Positions 15,836-22,314 of a stretch of DNA of 39,986 nt are shown piece after piece. Position 1 is the stretch's first letter, and every line of letters begins with the position of its first letter. The position numbers were made by a program, and so were the translations under genes. Source of the stretch: Neobacillus soli NBRC 102451. Lineage in GTDB: Bacteria; Bacillota; Bacilli; Bacillales; Cytobacillaceae. The notes under the pieces were generated by a model, which was not told the origin of the DNA, ran no database searches, and was given only the letters and a program-made list of their open reading frames with translations. The stretch spans positions 1 to 39,986 of the forward strand of contig NZ_BCVI01000067.1 of NCBI RefSeq assembly GCF_001591665.1, in the 5' to 3' direction.

Positions 15836-15896
15836 GGTGCCTGACACCATTAACAATCTAACGACAGGCGATAGCTGACAAATGGTGCCTGACACC
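15836..15896. repeat. Two GGTGCCTGACACC palindromes between ywlG and glyA
   Basis: Exact 13-bp copies lie at 15836-15848 and 15884-15896, in the same orientation, 35 bases apart. The first continues as ATTAACAAT, which also follows the copy at 22750 in prmC, so the two sites share more than the palindrome. Confidence 0.9.
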
Positions 15897-15905
15897 GCAT
15901 CGGTT

Positions 15906-16472
15906 TTATGTACAGCTCAATTGGTCCGGGCCCCGCTCGTAGACAGCTCTGGCACCGCCGATTAGTTTGGGGCGCACTTTTGCCAGGGTGACATGGGCGT
16001 GGCCGATATTTTTTTGTTTGACACGGACCGGTACGGCCACATGTTTCAGGTGCATCCCAATCAGCGTATTACCGATATCAATCCCGGCGTCGGCTTTGAT
16101 AAACTCCACCACGACGGCATCGTCCATTTGCCCATAGGCATGGGTAGCCATCGCCCCGCCCGCCTTCCGGACAGGAACAACGGAAACCTCATCAAAGCCA
16201 CGTTCATTGGCAGCCGAGCGTTCGATGACCAATGCCCGGTTTAAATGCTCGCAGCATTGGAAGGCTAGTTGAATACCCGTTTCCACCTGCAATTTTTTCA
16301 ATACGCGAAAAATCATTTCAGCCACTTCGAAGGTACCTGAAGTCCCGATTCGTTCGCCAATTACCTCGCTTGTGCTGCATCCGATGACCAGCAGCTGGCC
16401 CGGCTTAAACGCGGCAACCTCTTTGAATTCTGTAATGACCGTTTCCAGTTCTTTTTCCCATACATCAATCAT
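15906..16472 (-). CDS. ywlG: UPF0340 / TIGR01440 family protein (YwlG-like)
   Basis: This is a conserved Firmicutes protein of unknown function. The 188-residue product starts MIDVWEKELETVITEFKEVA and contains LLVIGCSTSEVIGERIGTSGT, FQCCEHLNRALVIE and the C-terminal IGGARAVYERGP, all characteristic of the family. The frame extends to 16586, but the family N terminus and GGAAGGGACGAGG before the ATG at 16472 decide the start. The gene sits in its usual place between glyA and rpiB. No catalytic role can be assigned from sequence. Confidence 0.9.
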   Translation of the reverse strand: MIDVWEKELETVITEFKEVAAFKPGQLLVIGCSTSEVIGERIGTSGTFEVAEMIFRVLKKLQVETGIQLAFQCCEHLNRALVIERSAANERGFDEVSVVPVRKAGGAMATHAYGQMDDAVVVEFIKADAGIDIGNTLIGMHLKHVAVPVRVKQKNIGHAHVTLAKVRPKLIGGARAVYERGPDQLSCT

Positions 16473-16619
16473 TGGCCTCGTCCCTTCCTGTTTGAAAAGA
16501 GGCAGAGCTAAGCAACCGCCGACTGCCGGATTCCTCCATAAACTCTTCGTTAACCCGCGCCGTACAACAATTGGCTTCGCACACACCGCCTTTATTCTGC
16601 TCCCATGAACATGAAAGTT

Positions 16620-17066
16620 TTAAAGGTGCTTATCCTCGTACTCCGTAATTTTTCCAATCCGATTCGCATGACGGCCGCCTTCAAATTCTCCGGTCAGCCA
16701 GATTTCAGCAATATCCCTGGCTAAGCCTGGGCCAATGACGCGTTCGCCCATGGCAAGCATGTTGGAATCATTGTGGTTCCTTGTTGCCCTCGCGCTAAAG
16801 GTGTCATGGACAAGCGCACAGCGAATTCCTTTCACCTTGTTGGCCGTTATGCTCATGCCAATGCCTGTCCCGCAAATTAATATCCCCCTGTCAAACTCAC
16901 CGGCCGCCACCTTTTCGGCAACGGGCAGCGCATAATCCGGGTAATCGACCGATGTTTCACAATCGCAGCCAAAATCGACGTAGTCAATTTTTAATTCAGT
17001 AAGTAAATTGGCAATCTCCTTGCGAATATGAATCCCGCCGTGATCTGATGCTAGTGCCACCTTCAT
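16620..17066 (-). CDS. rpiB: Ribose-5-phosphate isomerase B
   Basis: RpiB interconverts ribose 5-phosphate and ribulose 5-phosphate (LacAB/RpiB family). The 148-residue protein begins MKVALASDHGGIHIRKEI, has the catalytic cysteine in LICGTGIGMSI (about residue 65) and HDTFSARATRNHNDSNMLAMGER. It is full length, with AGAAGGAGGTTTTTTC before the ATG. It corresponds to ywlF of B. subtilis. Some relatives act on allose 6-phosphate, but the housekeeping context favours ribose 5-phosphate. Confidence 0.94.
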   Translation of the reverse strand: MKVALASDHGGIHIRKEIANLLTELKIDYVDFGCDCETSVDYPDYALPVAEKVAAGEFDRGILICGTGIGMSITANKVKGIRCALVHDTFSARATRNHNDSNMLAMGERVIGPGLARDIAEIWLTGEFEGGRHANRIGKITEYEDKHL

Positions 17067-17143
17067 GAAAAAACCTCCTTCTTATTCCATTAATCTGCTT
17101 TTCATTTTGACACACTGCTCCCAAAATTTAAAGTTCCAGCAAA

Positions 17144-17170
17144 AATAAAAGCCCTCTATTTGTAGAGAGC
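17144..17170 (-). terminator. Terminator after ywlE
   Basis: GCTCTCTAC pairs with (A)TAGAGGGC on the minus strand and is followed by TTTTATTTTTG. It lies between ywlE and rpiB, about 70 bases past the ywlE stop, so rpiB probably has some transcription of its own. Confidence 0.75.
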
Positions 17171-17238
17171 ATCCATTAAGATGAATTTACCATACTGCTT
17201 CAGCTAAAAATCCCCAAATGCCCTGCCGTAAAATTCAG

Positions 17239-17679
17239 TTACGAGTTTAGTCTTCCAATCGCCTTGTCAATTAATGCTTCTAGCTCTTGATAGGTTGCTT
17301 CATACATCGCCTTTGTTCCACCGTATGGGTCGACGACATCGTGATTGAACCTTTCACCCGTGTATTCCTTTAAGGTAAACACCTTCTCGCCCGCATGCGG
17401 GTACTGGTGCACAATCGCGAATTTGTGCGAGGAGGTCATTGTTAAGATGAGGTCAGCCCAGTCGACCTCTCGAGTGGTTAACAGGCTTGAGCGATGCTGT
17501 TGTGAAATTTGCTTGTCACTAAGTACCTGTTTTGCATGCGCCGATGCCTCACTGCCATCCGCAGCATGAATTCCCGCCGACCTCACTTCGATACCAGCGA
17601 GGTGTTTATTTTTCAAAATTGCTTCGGCCATTGGGCTCCGGCACGTATTACCCGTACATACAAACAAAATGCGTTCCAA
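17239..17679 (-). CDS. ywlE: Protein arginine phosphatase (YwlE, low-molecular-weight phosphatase fold)
   Basis: YwlE removes phosphate from arginines marked by McsB and so opposes ClpCP-directed degradation and the stress response. The 146-residue protein has the P-loop VCTGNTCRSP with nucleophile Cys8 and Arg14, the Thr12 that in this family favours phospho-arginine over phospho-tyrosine, and the general acid Asp118 in VDPYGG. The start is TTG at 17679 with AAAGGGGGC eight bases upstream; the frame extends to 17730 without a better site. A sugar-phosphate or tyrosine phosphatase activity is less likely given Thr12. Confidence 0.93.
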   Translation of the reverse strand: MERILFVCTGNTCRSPMAEAILKNKHLAGIEVRSAGIHAADGSEASAHAKQVLSDKQISQQHRSSLLTTREVDWADLILTMTSSHKFAIVHQYPHAGEKVFTLKEYTGERFNHDVVDPYGGTKAMYEATYQELEALIDKAIGRLNS

Positions 17680-17858
17680 AGTGTCAGCCCCCTTTCCCTT
17701 ATTATAAAGCGAAACGCCCCGTAATTCCAACCGTTGCCATTATTCCGCTTTCTAAAAAGGGCGCGATTTTCGAAGACCGCCCCCTACCCCGTTTACCTAT
17801 GTATTTAATTCGATTATTTTCCATAGCCGCCTCACAAGCAAATTTTCCAGAAATTCCA

Positions 17859-18416
17859 CTACCAGAAGGGGGCGAGCAGTTTTAAGCCAAACCCGAGTAA
17901 TATAGCGCCGCCCAGTGCTTCGCTATACGCCCCAATCCAGCCCTGTACCTTTTGTCCGATCAGAAGCCCGGCCCACGTTTGCACCGTTGCCACGATTCCG
18001 AAGCATAAAATAACCATAACCGTTTTTGCCCCGTAAATGCCTAAGGTCAGACCGACGGAAAAACTGTCAAGGCTTACACTTAAGGCGAACAAAAGTAAGC
18101 CAAAGCCAACCGGCGTAATGACCTTTTCGTCCCCTTTTTTCAGGCTTGACCAAACCATCTGCACGCCTAATACGATTAACAACAAGCCGCCGATAAAGGT
18201 CGCAAACGCACCAAACTTATCTGATAAGAATTTGCCGGCAATCATTCCGACGAGCGGCATCCAGACATGGAATAAGCCAATCGTCAGACCGATTTTAAAA
18301 ACTTCCCTCAGCCGGAGCTGGTACATGCCCATGCCAAGCCCTACCGAAAAGGCATCCATCCCGAGCGCTACCGCCATAATTACCAGTGTTACAATTTCTC
18401 CAACCATTTCCGTCAT
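17859..18416 (-). CDS. mntP: Manganese efflux pump MntP
   Basis: MntP is a membrane exporter for Mn2+. The 185-residue protein has six hydrophobic helices and the two related motifs GMDAFSVGLG (near residue 19) and SLDSFSVGLTLG (near 115), whose aspartates bind metal. It corresponds to YwlD of B. subtilis. The frame is open to 18536, but GGGTG six bases before the ATG at 18416 and the family start MTEMVGEIVTL decide the start. In other bacteria mntP is often under a manganese riboswitch or MntR; the upstream gap here is largely filled by a repeat-derived terminator and I see no such element. Confidence 0.92.
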   Translation of the reverse strand: MTEMVGEIVTLVIMAVALGMDAFSVGLGMGMYQLRLREVFKIGLTIGLFHVWMPLVGMIAGKFLSDKFGAFATFIGGLLLIVLGVQMVWSSLKKGDEKVITPVGFGLLLFALSVSLDSFSVGLTLGIYGAKTVMVILCFGIVATVQTWAGLLIGQKVQGWIGAYSEALGGAILLGFGLKLLAPFW

Positions 18417-18490
18417 TCTCTTCACCCGCCTTGGACTAACTCTGCTTAAGCATATGCACGTCCAAACCGAATTAGAAGTCAAAACGACGT

Positions 18491-18546
18491 GGTGCCTGAC
18501 ACCACAAAAAAACACCAGTCCGTCCCCGGTGGACACCTGGTGTTTA
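18491..18546 (-). terminator. ywlC terminator built from a dispersed palindromic element
   Basis: On the minus strand CACCAG...CTGGTG with inner GTCC/GGAC forms the stem (about 18511-18546), followed by TTTTTTTG. The same DNA contains a GGTGCCTGACACC copy (18491-18503), a 16-base gap and CCGTCCCCGGTGGACACC (18520-18537). The element in prmC has the same arrangement, so the terminator appears to be made of this repeat. Confidence 0.85.
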
Positions 18547-18550
18547 TTCT

Positions 18551-19594
18551 TTATTCTGTAATTAGTTTATTTCCTGCCGCTTTCTGGAGGCGGTTCATAA
18601 TGGCATACCCCACACCAGTATTCGGAAAGATTTCACTATAAATGATATCGACGTTTCCCTTATTAAACTGGCGTAATGTTTCATAAAGTGCTGTGGCGAC
18701 TGTCTCTAGCGCAGCCCGCTTCCCACAGACCAGCACTAGATCGGCATGATACGCTCCGACGTTTTCCTCCGTCGTCAACACCCCGACTCGCAAGCCTTCC
18801 CGCTGCTTTTCTTCTATAAGACTTTGGAGAAAAGCAGTGGTGCCTGACACCATAAAGAGCGGTGCGTTTGGCGCGTAGTGGCGATATTTCATGCCCGGTG
18901 CTTTCGGCTTTGCCCCTTCGTTCGTTAACGCTGCATCGACACGGACTTCGCCGACGACGGCTTCAAGCTCCTCCTTTGTCACACCGCCTGGTCTTAAAAT
19001 GACTGGAACCGGCTCGGTGCAATCGACAACCGTTGATTCGACGCCAACCCCTGTTGCTCCGCCGTCGAGGACACCGGCAATTTTCCCGTTTAAATCGTCA
19101 ATGACATGCCCGGCGTTGGTTGGACTCGGTTTACCCGAGCTGTTGGCACTCGGTGCAGCAATCGGCAATCCACACTTTTTCAACAACGCGAGGGCGACCG
19201 GGTGGTCCGGCATCCGTACCGCAACAGTCTCCAGACCGGCAGTTGCTAATTCCGAAAGAACGCCTGCTTTCCTTTTAAAAATTATCGTCAGCGGCCCCGG
19301 CCAGAAGGCATCCATTAACTTCTTAGCCACCAAAGGAACTTCATCCACAAACCGGCTAAGCTGCTCTTTATCAGCAATGTGAATAATTAACGGATTATCA
19401 ACTGGCCTGCCCTTAGCAGCAAAAATTTTCGCCACCGCTTCATCGTTTTCCGCGTTGCCGCCAAGACCATAAACGGTCTCCGTCGGCAGGGCGACCACTT
19501 CATTTTCCCGCAAAAGATTTGCTGCATCCACAACATGTGGATTATTTTCAAGATTATCCACATACTTATCCACTTTCCAGACCAATGTGTTCAT
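18551..19594 (-). CDS. ywlC: Threonylcarbamoyl-AMP synthase (Sua5/YwlC type)
   Basis: The enzyme makes the threonylcarbamoyl-adenylate used for t6A37 of tRNAs. The 347-residue protein has the YrdC domain (about 20-205) with ALPTETVYGLGGNA, KIFAAKGRPVDNPLI and APSANSSGKPSPT, then the Sua5 C-terminal domain (about 235-345) with KAPGMKYRHYAPNAPL and NTGVGYAIMNRLQKAA. A GGTGTCAGGCACC copy (18839-18851) lies in frame in the linker to the Sua5 domain, encoding part of MVSGTTAF; related proteins have a variable stretch there, so function should be kept. The ATG at 19594 follows AAAGGTGG. Several DnaA boxes lie in its first codons and upstream. Confidence 0.95.
   Translation of the reverse strand: MNTLVWKVDKYVDNLENNPHVVDAANLLRENEVVALPTETVYGLGGNAENDEAVAKIFAAKGRPVDNPLIIHIADKEQLSRFVDEVPLVAKKLMDAFWPGPLTIIFKRKAGVLSELATAGLETVAVRMPDHPVALALLKKCGLPIAAPSANSSGKPSPTNAGHVIDDLNGKIAGVLDGGATGVGVESTVVDCTEPVPVILRPGGVTKEELEAVVGEVRVDAALTNEGAKPKAPGMKYRHYAPNAPLFMVSGTTAFLQSLIEEKQREGLRVGVLTTEENVGAYHADLVLVCGKRAALETVATALYETLRQFNKGNVDIIYSEIFPNTGVGYAIMNRLQKAAGNKLITE
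18839..18851. repeat. GGTGCCTGACACC palindrome inside ywlC
   Basis: An exact 13-bp copy lies within the coding sequence, read on the minus strand as VSGT. The reading frame is intact across it. Confidence 0.9.
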
Positions 19595-19617
19595 AGTTAT
19601 CCACCTTTATCGTCGAT

Positions 19618-19659
19618 GAGTCTTTTATCGAAATTTGGCGAAATTAGACGGAAAGACTC
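19618..19659. promoter_or_regulatory. Hairpin in the ywlC leader
   Basis: GAGTCTTT and AAAGACTC (8 bp) close a stem-loop of about 42 bases between the ywlC promoter candidate and its ribosome binding site. Inner bases can pair partly (TCGAAATTT/CGAAATTAGA region). Confidence 0.5.
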
Positions 19660-19684
19660 ATATTTTTCTATCAATACGTTTGAA

Positions 19685-19713
19685 AGTATAAAAGAAGGCC
19701 GGTATAAATACAA
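19685..19713 (-). promoter_or_regulatory. Candidate promoter of ywlC next to DnaA boxes
   Basis: On the minus strand TTGTAT (19713-19708) is 17 bases from TATACT (19690-19685). Two perfect DnaA boxes begin four bases upstream of the -35, so bound DnaA would be placed to influence this promoter. Confidence 0.5.
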
Positions 19714-19778
19714 GCCTTATCCACAATTTGTGCATAACTATCCGGAAAAGGTGGATAACTTTGTGGGTATATCCACAA

Positions 19779-20225
19779 TTATAGCGAAAATTTTAAAAAT
19801 AACGAGTTATCCACATTTAATACGTGTCGAATATGTTCAGAATGATAAAATTCTGTGGGCAATTCCTCCCGTCCGACCACCTGAAAGCCCAATAATTCAA
19901 AGAATGGAAGGGCTGCACTTTTATTCGTTGCCAAAAATAAGCCCTGCAATCCTTTTTCTTTTGCTAATTGCACCATTTGATCAAAAAGAATGAAGATTTC
20001 TTTTTCCGCTTGTCCCGGTGTGACAACAAGCGAGCGCAATAGCCCGAATTCAGTCATTGCCTCCATGCCAAGCGAGCCCTTTAATGTCCCATCCTCCGTC
20101 TCTAGCAATAAAAAATAGTTGATTGTATCCATCGTTAGTCCATCTGTCCCAAGCTTTGCTCTCGAAAGGAACTCTCTTAACCTGCTCAAATCCTGCGAAT
20201 TAGCCCTGCGAATTAACGCCTGCAT
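19779..20225 (-). CDS. ywlB: GNAT-type acetyltransferase-like protein (YwlB-like)
   Basis: The 148-residue protein has the layout of a GNAT N-acetyltransferase: an N-terminal helix (RRANSQDLSRLREFLSRAKL), a central sheet with GSLGMEAMTEFGLLRSLVVTPGQAEKEIF where the acetyl-CoA loop would be, and GLFLATNKSAALPFFELLGFQVVGREELP. The canonical R/Q-x-x-G-x-G/A loop is degenerate (TPGQAEKE), so activity is uncertain. The position between ywlC and spoIIR matches ywlB of B. subtilis. GAGGTG six bases before the ATG supports the start. One perfect DnaA box lies in its last codons. No substrate can be named. Confidence 0.8.
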   Translation of the reverse strand: MQALIRRANSQDLSRLREFLSRAKLGTDGLTMDTINYFLLLETEDGTLKGSLGMEAMTEFGLLRSLVVTPGQAEKEIFILFDQMVQLAKEKGLQGLFLATNKSAALPFFELLGFQVVGREELPTEFYHSEHIRHVLNVDNSLFLKFSL

Positions 20226-20382
20226 TCATTCCACCTCATTTTTTAGATTCTACTCTATTACTATGAAAAAATAGGAAGAATAGAACAGGCCGCCTTGGGA
20301 ATCTATTAAAATTTTTTGCGATATTCAATAAGCGCTAGGTCCTGGATGGAAAGAAAACTCGCGATCCATGCGTTCCGTTTTA

Positions 20383-20416
20383 TTAGCCAAAAAAGCCAGT
20401 CCCGTTTTTGGACTGG
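20383..20416 (-). terminator. spoIIR terminator (GCCAGTC family)
   Basis: GCCAGTCC pairs with GGACTGGC around a 7-base loop and is followed on the minus strand by TTTTTTGG. It begins two bases past the spoIIR stop. Confidence 0.9.
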
Positions 20417-20417
20417 C

Positions 20418-21326
20418 TTAGTTAAAAATTTTCTCCCACATCTCGACGATAAAGAACTTCACCTTCACCGGCTCCTCGTCTTCCGCTGTGTACAAGGAAG
20501 CAGTCCTTTTCGCCTGCTTTTTCGGCTTTTTTACTCCTTCTTCATCCAGTGCTGCCGTTTGTTGATCCAGGCTGCTCTTGTGGTCCGCTCCATCTACATT
20601 TTCCTTCATCATGGCTTTTTCCTCTTTTTCAGGGAGATCCATTGCAACCGACTCCTTGTCCGATACCGTTTCCTGGACCAGTTCTCGGTCCGATTCTTGG
20701 TCTGCCGCCGCTTCCTGACCTAGTTCCTCGTCCGCTTCCTGATCCGCTGCCGTTTCTACCTCTCTCGGAGCGCTTTCGGCCTTCACTTTCTCTTTTCCAT
20801 CAAAACCGGCACTCACAGCCACTCCATTTGAAAAATCAAGGAAGCATAATGGCGGATAAAGCACGCACCACCAGTTCGCCCCTTCACCCTTCCCCAAGGT
20901 TATTAAAATCGCCTGATACTCTCCTGCTGGGTATAAATATTGACCATATAACTTCGTCGGGAATTGAACCTTACCGAACTCCACCTTCACCGATTGGTCT
21001 GACCCGCGTTCGCGGACTACTTTTTCGGCAATCGCCTGAATTTCCGGGAGCTTCGCATTAATGACCGTTCTTGCTTTTTTCATCGAAGTTAAATCCTGAA
21101 CCCAAAGTGTAATCTGCGCGTTAACCGCATCGCGCACCTTGCGCTTAATCGCCTGATCCGACTCAAAATCACTATTCGCCAGTATCCGAAGCCGAATCGC
21201 CTCCCCCGGAATCACAATCGATTCCTTCGCAGCCGCTTCCGTCTTCGGCATATATAAACTCAAAATCGTTCCCAATGATAAAACGATTAGATATCCCCAA
21301 ACCACCATTTTGCTTCGCATCTTCAT
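20418..21326 (-). CDS. spoIIR: Stage II sporulation protein R with acidic insertion
   Basis: SpoIIR is made in the forespore and exported to trigger SpoIIGA processing of pro-sigma-E in the mother cell. The 302-residue protein has a membrane or signal segment (about 8-26), the conserved core (IRLRILANSDFESDQAIKRKVRDAV; GEYQAILITLGKGEGANWWCVLYPPLCFLD), and the C-terminal piece KVKFFIVEMWEKIF. It is about 75 residues longer than the B. subtilis protein as I remember it. The excess is a Glu/Asp/Lys-rich stretch at about 176-282, which includes a 14-residue tandem duplication (193-206 and 207-220). AAGGGA precedes the ATG. A sigma-F-like promoter is visible upstream. Confidence 0.95.
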   Translation of the reverse strand: MKMRSKMVVWGYLIVLSLGTILSLYMPKTEAAAKESIVIPGEAIRLRILANSDFESDQAIKRKVRDAVNAQITLWVQDLTSMKKARTVINAKLPEIQAIAEKVVRERGSDQSVKVEFGKVQFPTKLYGQYLYPAGEYQAILITLGKGEGANWWCVLYPPLCFLDFSNGVAVSAGFDGKEKVKAESAPREVETAADQEADEELGQEAAADQESDRELVQETVSDKESVAMDLPEKEEKAMMKENVDGADHKSSLDQQTAALDEEGVKKPKKQAKRTASLYTAEDEEPVKVKFFIVEMWEKIFN

Positions 21327-21349
21327 AGCACCGTCCCTTCGCTATCCTC

Positions 21350-21378
21350 ATTGTGGGCAAAATGCCAGAATCTTAAAC
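21350..21378 (-). promoter_or_regulatory. Candidate sigma-F promoter of spoIIR
   Basis: On the minus strand GTTTA (21378-21374) is 15 bases from GCCCACAAT (21358-21350). This fits GYWTA-N15-GGnnAnAnT with one mismatch in the -10. B. subtilis spoIIR is known to be sigma-F dependent. Confidence 0.45.
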
Positions 21379-21602
21379 TAGTAAATTTTAATATTTTTGC
21401 AAGGGCCAATAAATCATTCATGTGACGTCTCTTTTAGCCACATAATCATTTCTCTCTTTCCATAATTCGCCCAAGAAAATCTCTCCCCTGAAAAAAAAAG
21501 TAATAAATTGGAGCGAAATTAGAAAGATTAACCATAGGTAAGAAAAAACTCCAAAATTCCTGTATGCACCATCATTATTTTTATAAGGGGTTGGCTTGAA
21601 GA

Positions 21603-22166
21603 ATGGCATTTATGGAAGGAATTGAAAAAACGAATAAAGGCACGGAGCTGATTATCGAAGGAAATAAATTCATGTCCGATGCAGTTATGAATAACTATCT
21701 CTTTACATGGCAGTGGTGGTTCGGGATTGTCTTATTTATCGTCCCATGGATTATCTGGCTTTTATTTAGAAAAAAAGACAGCACCGCCAGGTTACTTACC
21801 GGCGGGTTGATCACAATTATTTTATCTATCGTCATTGACCTTATAGCGGTTACATTAGGGTTATGGAGCTATCCAATGAAATTTTTACCCGTAGCACCGT
21901 TGCTACTGCTGCCTTATCATTTTTCGTTAGTCCCTGTGTCCATGATGTTTGTGCTTCAAATAAAGCCAAAAGTCAATTCACTTTTAAAAGGGGCTATATT
22001 CGCTTTACTTGCTGCCTTTGGGGCCATGAAATTTTTTGTCTTCATTCATTTTTACGACCCCAAAAATTGGTTATCCATTTATGACTTTTGTATTTATTTA
22101 TTTTTATACTATGTCGCTCTTTGGTTCAGTAAGATTAATGGGCAAAAATCAATATCTGACAAATAA
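21603..22166 (+). CDS. CBO0543-like integral membrane protein, function unknown
   Basis: This is one of only two plus-strand genes. The 187-residue protein has an N-terminal soluble stretch and five predicted membrane helices (about 38-55, 63-87, 93-120, 127-148 and 155-175). The pattern with WQWWFGIVLFIVPWIIWLLF, LGLWSYPMKFLP and a basic cytoplasmic loop after helix 1 (RKKDS) resembles the CBO0543 family found in Bacillus and Clostridium. No catalytic residues are recognisable. The ribosome binding site (AAGGGG, about 12 bases upstream) is distant. It is divergent from spoIIR and convergent with prmC. It is not part of the conserved B. subtilis block as I recall it, so it is likely an accessory gene. 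Confidence 0.72.
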   Translation: MAFMEGIEKTNKGTELIIEGNKFMSDAVMNNYLFTWQWWFGIVLFIVPWIIWLLFRKKDSTARLLTGGLITIILSIVIDLIAVTLGLWSYPMKFLPVAPLLLLPYHFSLVPVSMMFVLQIKPKVNSLLKGAIFALLAAFGAMKFFVFIHFYDPKNWLSIYDFCIYLFLYYVALWFSKINGQKSISDK

Positions 22167-22190
22167 TCACTTTGTATGTTAACAAAATTT

Positions 22191-22310
22191 TGTTGTCCTC
22201 ATGAAAAGGATTCATAAGGACAACTTGGGTGCTACTTACAGTTTTGCAGTCCCCTTGGGGGGTTATGAGGGCAAATAGGGCGGGTCTTCCTCGTTTGCCT
22301 GTCCTCATGA
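22191..22310. repeat. Paired inverted repeats between convergent genes
   Basis: TTGTCCTCATGAA and TTCATAAGGACAA (one mismatch in 13 bp) form a hairpin at about 22191-22225. ATGAGGGCAAA and TTTGCCTGTCCTCAT form a second at about 22265-22309. The string TGTCCTCATGAA occurs in both, so the arms can also cross-pair. This gap separates the plus-strand membrane protein gene and prmC. Confidence 0.6.
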
Positions 22311-22314
22311 AGGG

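Larger units (their letters stand above)
19536..19815. promoter_or_regulatory. DnaA-box cluster spanning the start of ywlC
   Basis: Four perfect TTATNCACA boxes occur at 19554-19562 (+), 19717-19725 (+), 19729-19737 (-, TTATGCACA) and 19807-19815 (+). Five one-mismatch boxes occur at 19536-19544 (-), 19566-19574 (+), 19597-19605 (+), 19750-19758 (-) and 19769-19777 (+). All nine lie within 280 bp, overlapping the 5' end of ywlC, the gap and the 3' end of the GNAT gene. I recall that a ywlC-linked DnaA-box cluster outside oriC has been reported for B. subtilis. Function is inferred: titration of DnaA, or control of ywlC. Confidence 0.88.

Noticed and set aside
16473..16586. N-terminal extension of YwlG or a separate small gene
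   Set aside because: Family N terminus is at MIDVWEKELE; the upstream frame is basic and Cys/Pro-containing with no family likeness.
21418..21609. Minus-strand 63-residue frame with a hydrophobic stretch between spoIIR and the CBO0543-like gene
   Set aside because: No ribosome binding site, start inside the neighbouring gene's first codons, no recognised family. The hydrophobic stretch is explained by AT-rich DNA.
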